A stretch of 9,045 bases of DNA, from assembly GCA_005779345.1 (NCBI GenBank), contig SXJQ01000308.1:1-9045 (forward strand), written 5' to 3'. A program made the translations under genes and the position numbers. This document shows positions 1-4,839 of this stretch, piece after piece. Position 1 is the stretch's first letter; the number at the start of each line of letters is the position of its first letter. Below the pieces are notes generated by a model, which saw nothing but the letters and a program-made list of their open reading frames with translations, was not told where the DNA came from and searched no databases. This DNA is from Actinomycetota bacterium. GTDB lineage: Bacteria; Actinomycetota; Acidimicrobiia; IMCC26256; PALSA-610.

Positions 1-1
1 G

Positions 2-586
2 CACTACGACATCGCGCACCTGAGCACCGGCGACATGTTCCGTGCCCAGGCGAAGCAGGGCACGGCCTTCGGACTCGAGGCGAAGCGGTACATGGATGCC
101 GGCGACCTCGTTCCCGACGAGATCGTGATCGGCGTGATCGAAGAGTGTCTGGCGACGGGCGGCCCGCTCGCGGAGGGATTCGTGCTCGATGGCTTCCCGC
201 GGACACGCGCGCAGGCCGAGGAGCTCGAACGCGTGTTGCACGAGCGACCGATCGACCTCGTGATCCATCTCGACGTCGCGCGCGAGATCGTCGTCGAGCG
301 CCTGTCGGAGCGCCGCGTGTGCGTCAAGAACAGTGGGCACATCTACAGCGTGGGCAAGCCACCTGCGAAGAACTGGTCGTGTGATCACTGCGGGGGCGAA
401 GTGATCCAACGCGAGGACGACACGCCCGCGGCGATCAACAAGCGGCTCGACACCTACGAGCGCGATACACGCCCGATTCGCGAGTTCTACGGCACCAACG
501 GCCGCCACCTCGTCACGATCGACGGACTGGGAGCGACCGACGAGGTGTTCGACCGCTGCCGAGCAGCGATCGACGCCGTGCTCTGA
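2..586 (+). CDS. adk: Adenylate kinase, 5'-truncated by window edge
   Basis: Adenylate kinase catalyses ATP + AMP to 2 ADP in the cytoplasm. The reading frame is open from the first complete codon at position 2 and begins with HYDIAHLSTGDMFRAQ, the segment just after the P-loop; the P-loop and true start lie outside the window. The AMP-binding and core motif GFVLDGFPRT is encoded at about 176-208. The LID domain follows, with a Cys codon at 320-322, then SGHIY, and later C-D-H-C-G-G at 380-397, then QREDD, where the family has its LID Asp pair. The LID looks like the zinc-ribbon type, but the first half reads C-V-K-N-S-G instead of C-x2-C-G, so only three of the four usual cysteines are present. 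It ends in TGA 3 nt before map, the standard secY-adk-map context. The in-frame ATG at 35 is internal, not the start. Confidence 0.97.
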   Translation, partial: HYDIAHLSTGDMFRAQAKQGTAFGLEAKRYMDAGDLVPDEIVIGVIEECLATGGPLAEGFVLDGFPRTRAQAEELERVLHERPIDLVIHLDVAREIVVERLSERRVCVKNSGHIYSVGKPPAKNWSCDHCGGEVIQREDDTPAAINKRLDTYERDTRPIREFYGTNGRHLVTIDGLGATDEVFDRCRAAIDAVL

Positions 587-589
587 CCC

Positions 590-1336
590 ATGGTCACGCG
601 GAAGTCCTCGAACCAGATCGCGATCATGCGTCGCGCCGGGCGCGTCGTGGCCGAGATGCACGCCGAGGCTCGCAGGGTCGCCGTCGTGGGGGCAACGACC
701 GGCGCCATTGACCGTGCGTGCCGGGCGGTGCTCGATCGCCGGGGCGCGCGGAGCAACTTTCTCGGCTACCACGGGTTCCCGGCGGTGGCGTGCGTGTCGG
801 TCAACGACGTGGTGGTGCACGGCATCCCCGGTGATCGGGTGCTCGCCGAGGGCGACATCGTCAGCGTCGACTGCGGTGCGATCATCGAGGGGTGGCATGC
901 CGACGCCGCCATCACGGTCGCGGTCGGCGCTGTCGACGACGAGAGCCGCCGTCTGATCGCCACGGCCGAAGCCGCGCTCGCGGCTTCGATCGAACAGTGC
1001 GTCGAGGGCGGCACCCTCGGCGACCTCGGCGCGGCGTCGATGGCGGTCGTGCGGGCGGCGGGGTTCGACTACCTGCGCGAGTACACCGGGCACGGAATCG
1101 GGACGGAGATGCACGAACCCCCCGAGGTGCCGAACTATGGGAAACCGGGCAAAGGGTTGCGCCTGAAGGCGGGTCACGTCCTCGCGATCGAACCGATGGT
1201 CACCGCCGGGCGGCCGGGGGTCCGGACCCTCGACGACGGCTGGACGGTCGTGACCCTCGATGGATCGCGCGCCGCGCACTGCGAGCACACCGTGGCGATC
1301 ACCGACCGCGGCCCCGAGATCCTGACGCGCCCGTGA
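590..1336 (+). CDS. map: Type I methionine aminopeptidase
   Basis: Removes the initiator methionine from new proteins; a cytosolic metalloenzyme of the pita-bread fold. At 248 aa it has the usual length of a type Ia enzyme without an N-terminal zinc extension. All five metal ligands expected in the family are visible: D94 (VDCGA), D105 (WHADAAIT), H168 (YTGHGIG), E201 (AIEPMV) and E232 (CEHTVAIT). The substrate-contacting histidines H77 (VVHGIP) and H175 (MHEPPEVPNYG) are also present. The ATG at 590 is chosen because it gives the typical N-terminus ending in a QIAIMRRAGR motif, and because it sits 3 nt after the adk stop, implying co-transcription and probably translational coupling. Met13 is a possible but less likely start, since it would remove the conserved start of helix 1. 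Confidence 0.98.
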   Translation: MVTRKSSNQIAIMRRAGRVVAEMHAEARRVAVVGATTGAIDRACRAVLDRRGARSNFLGYHGFPAVACVSVNDVVVHGIPGDRVLAEGDIVSVDCGAIIEGWHADAAITVAVGAVDDESRRLIATAEAALAASIEQCVEGGTLGDLGAASMAVVRAAGFDYLREYTGHGIGTEMHEPPEVPNYGKPGKGLRLKAGHVLAIEPMVTAGRPGVRTLDDGWTVVTLDGSRAAHCEHTVAITDRGPEILTRP

Positions 1337-1379
1337 TGACCGGCCCGTGATCCTTCGGCCGCTGGTCTTGGTCTCCGCT

Positions 1380-1409
1380 TTGGCGTGGCCGCGACGGAGT
1401 GTGTAGCCT
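1380..1409 (+). promoter_or_regulatory. Candidate sigma70-type promoter for infA and the alpha operon
   Basis: A TTGGCG box (1380-1385, 4 of 6 matches to TTGACA) is followed after 18 nt by TAGCCT (1404-1409), which fits the actinobacterial TANNNT -10. A transcript would begin near 1416 and include the stem-loop at 1432-1476. It lies in the first sizeable gap of the cluster, where an internal promoter would be useful. This is based on consensus matching only. Confidence 0.4.
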
Positions 1410-1431
1410 GGCCAACCGGCCCATTGGCAGA

Positions 1432-1476
1432 ACGGCGATCTTGCGCGCGCTCGTCGCGCGCCCGACGGATCGCCGT
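1432..1476 (+). promoter_or_regulatory. Long stem-loop in the infA leader
   Basis: ACGGCGATC (1432-1440) pairs perfectly with GATCGCCGT (1468-1476). Inside it, GCGCGCG (1443-1449) pairs with CGCGCGC (1455-1461) around a 5-nt loop; an internal loop of 2 and 6 nt separates the stems. There are 16 Watson-Crick pairs in total. No U-run follows, so it is not a classical intrinsic terminator. It lies downstream of the candidate promoter and 32 nt before the infA start, so a leader regulatory or RNA-stability role is plausible but inferred. It could also attenuate read-through from map. Confidence 0.6.
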
Positions 1477-1493
1477 CAGCAAACGTAGTTCGT

Positions 1494-1499
1494 AGGTGG
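1494..1499 (+). promoter_or_regulatory. Shine-Dalgarno sequence deciding the infA start
   Basis: AGGTGG lies 9 nt before CTG 1509-1511. It supports initiation at that CTG rather than at the two GTG codons it overlaps or abuts (1496 and 1499), which are out of the infA frame. Confidence 0.55.
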
Positions 1500-1508
1500 T
1501 GAACCCCC

Positions 1509-1733
1509 CTGGCAAAGCCCAAGGACGACACGATCCTCGTCGAAGGTACGATCGTCGAGTCGTTGCCCAATGCGATGTTCCGTGTCGAACTCGAGAACGG
1601 GCACAAGGTGCTCGCTCACATCTCGGGAAAGATGCGCATGCACTACATCCGCATCGCCCCGGGCGACAAGGTGCAGGTGGAGCTCACTCCATACGACCTC
1701 ACCCGCGGTCGAATCACGTTCCGTTACCGGTAG
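1509..1733 (+). CDS. infA: Translation initiation factor IF-1, apparent CTG start
   Basis: IF-1 binds the 30S A site and helps IF-2 and IF-3 select initiator tRNA. The frame encodes a 74-residue protein starting (M)AKPKDDTILVEGTIVESLPN, followed by FRVELENGHKVLAHISGKMR and a PGDKVQVELTPYDLTRGRI segment: the complete OB-fold of the family, which normally has 72-73 aa. Upstream in frame are only ACC, CCC and then a TGA at 1500-1502. The sole codon that yields the conserved AKPKDD start is CTG at 1509-1511. The first in-frame TTG or ATG downstream is about 18-22 residues inside the domain. Thus the gene uses a rare CTG start, unless the six-C run at 1504-1509 is one base too long, in which case GTG starts at 1496 or 1499 would come into frame with extra residues such as NPL. 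The neighbours map and rpmJ confirm the identity. Confidence 0.93.
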   Translation: MAKPKDDTILVEGTIVESLPNAMFRVELENGHKVLAHISGKMRMHYIRIAPGDKVQVELTPYDLTRGRITFRYR

Positions 1734-1781
1734 TCCTGCGAATCCACTCGTTCACAGGACGGCGTCGGGTCTCCCGGCGCC
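1733..1781 (+). promoter_or_regulatory. Two adjacent stem-loops in the infA-rpmJ spacer
   Basis: GTCCTG (1733-1738) pairs with CAGGAC (1755-1760) around a 16-nt loop. Directly next to it, GGCGTCGGG (1761-1769) pairs with CCCGGCGCC (1773-1781) through nine pairs including one U-G, with a 3-nt loop. The stems could stack. No U-run follows, so this looks more like a processing, stability or translational-control element than a terminator. The function is inferred. Confidence 0.5.
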
Positions 1782-1800
1782 GAGGGAAAAGCGAAAGATC

Positions 1801-1914
1801 ATGAAGGTCCGACCGTCGGTCAAGAAGATGTGCGACAAGTGCAAGGTGATCCGCCGCCACGGCAAGGTGCGGGTCATCTGCGTCGAGCCGCGTCACAAGC
1901 AGGTGCAGGGGTAA
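1801..1914 (+). CDS. rpmJ: Large-subunit ribosomal protein bL36, zinc-binding (C+) form
   Basis: A 37-residue basic protein of the 50S subunit. It begins MKVRPSVKKMCDKCKVIRR and carries the zinc ligands C11, C14, C27 and H32, so it is the C+ paralogue that needs zinc rather than the zinc-independent form induced in starvation. The ATG at 1801 gives the exact canonical N-terminus; the open frame further upstream runs back through the infA-rpmJ spacer and into infA out of frame, and is not coding. The upstream SD is weak (GAGG at 1782-1785 is distant, GAAAGA at 1793-1798 is close), so translation may depend on ribosomes arriving from infA. The stop TAA at 1912 lies 2 nt before the rpsM ATG. Confidence 0.98.
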   Translation: MKVRPSVKKMCDKCKVIRRHGKVRVICVEPRHKQVQG

Positions 1915-1916
1915 CC

Positions 1917-2297
1917 ATGGCACGTATTGCAGGAGTCGACATCCCGCGCGAGAAGCGGCTCGAGATCTCGCTGACCTACATCTTCGGGGTCGGCAAGACG
2001 ACCGCGCAGCAGGTCTGCGACGAGACCCAGATCAGCCGCGACACGCGCGTTCGTGATCTCACCGAGGAGGAGGTGTCCCGGCTGCGCGCCCACATCGACC
2101 AGTACCTGAAGGTCGAGGGTGACCTGCGCCGGGAGGTCTCCCAAAACATCAAGCGCAAGATGGAGATCGGCTGTTACGCCGGGATCCGCCACCGTCGTGG
2201 TCTGCCGGTCCACGGTCAGCGCACCCGCACGAATGCCCGCACACGCAAGGGTCCCAAGAAGACCGTCGCGGGCAAGAAGAAGGCGAGGAAGCATTGA
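1917..2297 (+). CDS. rpsM: Small-subunit ribosomal protein uS13
   Basis: A 126-residue protein of the 30S head that contacts 16S rRNA, S19 and the P-site tRNA and forms bridges to the 50S subunit. The sequence has the family N-terminus MARIAGVDIPREKRLEISLTY, then the helix-two-turn-helix segment (FGVGKTTAQQVCDET), the central region with NIKRKMEIGCYAGIRHRRGLPV, and the basic tail GQRTRTNARTRKGPKK ending in KKKARKH, which threads towards the tRNA. The start ATG 1917 lies 2 nt after the rpmJ stop, and its SD (AGGGG, 1907-1911) is inside the end of rpmJ, so the two genes are probably translationally coupled. The gene stops with TGA at 2295-2297 just before an unusual repeat-containing spacer. 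Confidence 0.98.
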   Translation: MARIAGVDIPREKRLEISLTYIFGVGKTTAQQVCDETQISRDTRVRDLTEEEVSRLRAHIDQYLKVEGDLRREVSQNIKRKMEIGCYAGIRHRRGLPVHGQRTRTNARTRKGPKKTVAGKKKARKH

Positions 2298-2419
2298 TGC
2301 TTCTGCAGCGAGGCACGAGCGGAAGTAGCACTGCGGAAGGAAGGCAATCGACCGCCGGACGAGCAGTGCGGATGCAGCGAGGCACGAGCGGAAGTAGCAC
2401 TGCGGAAGGAAGGCAATAA
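2297..2419 (+). CDS. Possible 40-residue ORF filling the rpsM-rpsK spacer
   Basis: An ATG at 2297-2299 overlaps the rpsM stop as TGATG, and the frame stays open for 40 codons to TAA at 2417-2419, 2 nt before the rpsK ATG. The predicted peptide is low in complexity and contains the same 14 residues twice (QRGTSGSSTAEGRQ at residues 4-17 and 27-40), because the 45-bp repeat units are offset by 69 nt, a multiple of three. No known domain is recognised. The perfect fit between the flanking genes suggests coupled translation across the spacer. However, a second frame is also open here and 40 codons is not rare at this GC content, so it may be non-coding. The SD would have to lie in the rpsM end (AGGCGAGGAAG around 2281-2291). 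Confidence 0.25.
   Translation: MLLQRGTSGSSTAEGRQSTAGRAVRMQRGTSGSSTAEGRQ
2304..2348 (+). repeat. 45-bp direct repeat, copy 1
   Basis: The stretch starting TGCAGCGAGGCACGAGCGG and ending GGAAGGAAGGCAAT is identical base for base to 2373-2417, with an offset of 69 nt. The identity ends exactly at both edges. It contains an SD-like GGAAGGAAGG at 2335-2344 that is too far from rpsK to serve it. Confidence 0.97.
2373..2417 (+). repeat. 45-bp direct repeat, copy 2, carrying the rpsK ribosome-binding site
   Basis: This is a perfect second copy of 2304-2348, separated from it by 24 nt. Its GGAAGGAAGG (2404-2413) lies 8 nt before the rpsK ATG and is the likely SD. The GCACTGC inside each copy (2328-2334 and 2397-2403) can pair with the single GCAGTGC in the intervening 24 nt (2363-2369), giving two mutually exclusive hairpins. 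Confidence 0.97.
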
Positions 2420-2421
2420 TC

Positions 2422-2820
2422 ATGGCGAAGCCGGCACCCGGCGGGCGCCGCCCCAAGCGGCGCGAGCGCAAGAACGTCGCCTACGGCGTGGCGCACATCA
2501 AGTCGTCGTTCATCAACACGATCGTCACGTGCACCGACCAGCAGGGCAACACGATCGCGTGGGCCAGCTCGGGCAACGTGGGATTCAAGGGTTCCCGCAA
2601 GAGCACGCCGTTCGCGGCGCAGCTCGCGGCCGAGGCCGCGGCGCGTCGGGCGATGGAGCACGGTCTGCGCAAGGTCGATGTCGTCGTGAAGGGTCCCGGC
2701 TCCGGCAGCGAGACCGCGATCCGGTCCATCCAGAACTCCGGGGTCGAGGTCGTCGGCATCAAGGACGTCACCCCGATCCAGCACAACGGTTGTCGCCCCC
2801 CGAAGCGACGGAGGGTCTGA
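2422..2820 (+). CDS. rpsK: Small-subunit ribosomal protein uS11
   Basis: A 132-residue protein of the 30S platform, near the mRNA exit and the SD duplex. The family motifs are intact: the basic N-terminus MAKPAPGGRRPKRRERKNV, AHIKSSFINTIVT, GNTIAWASSGNVGFKGSRKS, TPFAAQLAAEAAARRAMEHG and the C-terminal HNGCRPPKRRRV. N122-G123 corresponds to the Asn-Gly that forms isoaspartate in the E. coli protein. Two positions are unusual: I31 where most S11 have Asn (SSFNNT), and S96 in GPGSGSETAIR where an Arg is usual. Spacing to rpsD is only 6 nt. The start is fixed by the strong GGAAGGAAGG in the second repeat copy. Confidence 0.98.
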   Translation: MAKPAPGGRRPKRRERKNVAYGVAHIKSSFINTIVTCTDQQGNTIAWASSGNVGFKGSRKSTPFAAQLAAEAAARRAMEHGLRKVDVVVKGPGSGSETAIRSIQNSGVEVVGIKDVTPIQHNGCRPPKRRRV

Positions 2821-2826
2821 GAGGCA

Positions 2827-3450
2827 ATGGCTCGTTATACCGGTCCCGTCTGCCGGCTCTGCCGGCGTGAGCGCGCCAAGCTGTTCTTGAAGGGCAGCAA
2901 GTGCGATTCGATGCGTTGCCCCATGGAGCGACGCCCCTACCCGCCGGGTATGCACGGCCGCGGTCGCATCCGCGACAGCGAGTACCTCGTGCAGCTCCGT
3001 GAGAAGCAGAAGGCCCGCCGTATCTACGGGCTGCTCGAGAAGCAGTTCCGCTCGGTGTACGCCGAGGCGACCCGTCGCCCGGGGATCACCGGCGAGAACC
3101 TGCTCCAACTGCTCGAGCTGCGGCTCGACAACATCGTGTTCCGGGCGGGCTTCGCCTCGAGTCGCAACCAGTCGCGCCAGTTCGTGCGACACGGGCATGT
3201 GAACGTCAACGGCAAGCGGGTCACGATCCCGAGCTACACCGTCCGCAAGGGCGACGTGGTGGAACTGCGCCCGAAGGCCGTGCAGATGATCGTGATCCGG
3301 CACAACATCGACACGCTCGACCGCACCGCCCCGGCGTGGCTCGAGGTGTCGTCGGGCGACCACAAGGCCACGGTGCGCGACCTGCCGAACCGCGAGCAGA
3401 TCGACACCCAGGTCAAAGAGCAGCTCATCGTCGAGCTGTACTCCAAGTAG
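2827..3450 (+). CDS. rpsD: Small-subunit ribosomal protein uS4, four-cysteine zinc form
   Basis: A 207-residue primary 16S rRNA-binding protein that nucleates assembly of the 30S body and lines the mRNA entry channel. The N-terminal domain has C9, C12, C26 and C31, the zinc set known from Thermus and Geobacillus S4 and absent from E. coli S4. Then comes MERRPYPPGMHGRGR and a long helical region. The S4 RNA-binding domain spans about residues 94-155 (LELRLDNIVFRAGFA, then RQFVRHGHVNVNGKRVTIPS). The start ATG lies 6 nt after the rpsK stop, with only GAGAGG across the stop codon as an SD at 2-nt spacing, so translation is probably coupled to rpsK. S4 is a known autogenous regulator of its operon in other bacteria; no specific S4 target was identified here. 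Confidence 0.98.
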   Translation: MARYTGPVCRLCRRERAKLFLKGSKCDSMRCPMERRPYPPGMHGRGRIRDSEYLVQLREKQKARRIYGLLEKQFRSVYAEATRRPGITGENLLQLLELRLDNIVFRAGFASSRNQSRQFVRHGHVNVNGKRVTIPSYTVRKGDVVELRPKAVQMIVIRHNIDTLDRTAPAWLEVSSGDHKATVRDLPNREQIDTQVKEQLIVELYSK

Positions 3451-3492
3451 CCGGCCCGACCACCCGCATCTCCTTCCCCGCGAGGCTGCCCC

Positions 3493-4431
3493 ATGCTCAT
3501 CATCCAGCGACCCGAGATCGAAGCCCTCGAGGCATCGGGCAACACCCAGTCGTTCACCATCTCCCCGCTCGAGCCCGGCTTCGGCCACACGCTCGGCAAC
3601 AGTTTGCGACGCACGCTGCTCTCGTCGATCCCCGGCGCTGCGGTCACGCAGGTCCGGTTCGACGAGGCACTGCACGAGTTCGGTGTCATCAAGGGCGTGA
3701 AGGAAGACGTCACCGACGTCATCTTGAACCTCAAGGACATCGTCCTCACGAGCACGAGCGACGAGGCGGTCTCGTTGCGGCTCGACAAGCGCGGTCCGGC
3801 CGATGTCACCGCTGCCGACATCCAGACGACCTCCGATGTCGAGATCCTCAATACCGATCTCGTCATCGCGCATGTCAACGCGACCGGTCGTCTGTCGATG
3901 GACCTCACCGTCGAGCAGGGCCGCGGGTACGCGTCGGCCGACCGCAACAAGAAGGCCGGCGCGCCGATCGGCATCATCCCCGTCGATGCGATCTTCTCGC
4001 CGGTGCGGCGTGTCGCGTTCTCGATCGAACCGACCCGTGTCGAGCAGGCGACGAACTACGACAAGCTCACGATCGAGATCGAGACCGACGGGTCGGTGAC
4101 GCCGCGCGACGCGCTCGCGTCGGCGGCCAGCACGCTCGGCAACCTGATCGCCCTGATCGCCGGTCTCTCCGACGAACCCAAGGGTCTCGAACTCGGCGAG
4201 GTCGCGGCCGCGGCCGGACACTCGCCCGACCTCGACCTGCCGATCGAGGAGCTCGACCTGTCGGAGCGTCCGCGTAACTGCCTCAAGCGCGCACGGGTCG
4301 ACACGATCGGCCAGTTGGTGTTGAAGACCGAAGACGACCTGCTCGCGATCACGAACTTCGGTTCGAAGTCGCTCGAAGAGGTCATCCAGAAGCTCGACGA
4401 GCGCGGCTTGTCGTTGCGGCACAAGGAGTAA
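3493..4431 (+). CDS. rpoA: DNA-directed RNA polymerase subunit alpha
   Basis: A 312-residue subunit whose dimer scaffolds beta and beta' and whose C-terminal domain contacts promoter DNA and activators. The alpha-NTD (about residues 1-230) has the dimerisation motif GHTLGNSLRRTLLSSIPGAA and later FSPVRRVAFSIEPTRV. A linker around 236-250 leads to the alpha-CTD with LDLSERPRNCLKRARVDTIG and LLAITNFGSKSLEEV. Within this, R259, N262, G290, K292 and S293 correspond to E. coli R265, N268, G296, K298 and S299, the UP-element and DNA-contact residues, so DNA binding is likely retained. GAGG at 3482-3485 is the SD, 7 nt before the ATG. A 42-nt spacer separates it from rpsD. Its last codons contain the SD of rplQ. 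Confidence 0.99.
   Translation: MLIIQRPEIEALEASGNTQSFTISPLEPGFGHTLGNSLRRTLLSSIPGAAVTQVRFDEALHEFGVIKGVKEDVTDVILNLKDIVLTSTSDEAVSLRLDKRGPADVTAADIQTTSDVEILNTDLVIAHVNATGRLSMDLTVEQGRGYASADRNKKAGAPIGIIPVDAIFSPVRRVAFSIEPTRVEQATNYDKLTIEIETDGSVTPRDALASAASTLGNLIALIAGLSDEPKGLELGEVAAAAGHSPDLDLPIEELDLSERPRNCLKRARVDTIGQLVLKTEDDLLAITNFGSKSLEEVIQKLDERGLSLRHKE
4423..4428 (+). promoter_or_regulatory. rplQ Shine-Dalgarno inside the end of rpoA
   Basis: AAGGAG overlaps the last two sense codons of rpoA and stands 8 nt before the rplQ ATG. It is the strongest SD-consensus match of the cluster and points to coupled translation of rpoA and rplQ. Confidence 0.75.
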
Positions 4432-4436
4432 CGGCA

Positions 4437-4787
4437 ATGCCCACGCCCAAGAAGGGCCACCGGTTCGGCGGGAGCCCGTCGCACCAGAAGGCCATGATGG
4501 CGAACCTCGCCTCCTCGTTGTTCATCGCCGAGGCGATCACGACGACCGAGGCGAAGGCCAAGACGCTGCGTCCCTACGCGGAGAAGCTCATCACCAAGGC
4601 GAAGAAGGGCGGCGTACACCGCCAGCGCCTCGTGGTGGCAACCATCCACGACAAGGACGCCGCGAGCAAGCTGTTCGGCGAGATCGGACCGCGCTACGCC
4701 GACCGCAACGGCGGTTACCTGCGCATCCTCAAGCTGGGTCCGCGCCCGGGCGACAACGCCCCGATGGCGCGCATCGAGCTCGTCTGA
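4437..4787 (+). CDS. rplQ: Large-subunit ribosomal protein bL17
   Basis: A 116-residue 50S protein located near the peptide-exit tunnel opening. It begins MPTPKKGHRFGGSPSHQKAM, continues with NLASSLFIAEAITTTEAKAKTLRPYAEKLITKAK, and ends with a YLRILKLGPRPGDNAPMARIEL segment, all typical of the family. The length matches the short form and no C-terminal extension is present; many actinobacterial L17 proteins have a long acidic or Ala-rich tail, which is missing here. It begins 5 nt after the rpoA stop. truA follows after 52 nt. Confidence 0.98.
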   Translation: MPTPKKGHRFGGSPSHQKAMMANLASSLFIAEAITTTEAKAKTLRPYAEKLITKAKKGGVHRQRLVVATIHDKDAASKLFGEIGPRYADRNGGYLRILKLGPRPGDNAPMARIELV

Positions 4788-4839
4788 TCTCGGTCGCCCC
4801 CGGCGCTCGCCGGACGGCGACGCGCGAGACTGCCCGACC

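Noticed and set aside
1404..1480. tRNA-like or small RNA gene in the map-infA spacer
   Set aside because: The strong stem is present, but there is no acceptor stem, T-loop motif or anticodon arm of tRNA type.
1496..1501. GTG GTG as the infA start
   Set aside because: Both are in a different frame from AKPKDD unless the C-run is wrong by one base. They overlap or abut the only good SD and would add non-family residues.
3336..4277. A 313-codon + strand frame overlapping rpsD and rpoA
   Set aside because: It is an Arg/His/Gly-rich out-of-frame translation of unmistakable rpsD and rpoA sequence.
2149..4437. A 762-codon open frame on the minus strand, antisense to rpsM-rpsK-rpsD-rpoA
   Set aside because: It is the mirror of four well-conserved + strand genes with strong GC bias at third positions. 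It has no domain similarity and runs straight through the intergenic repeats.
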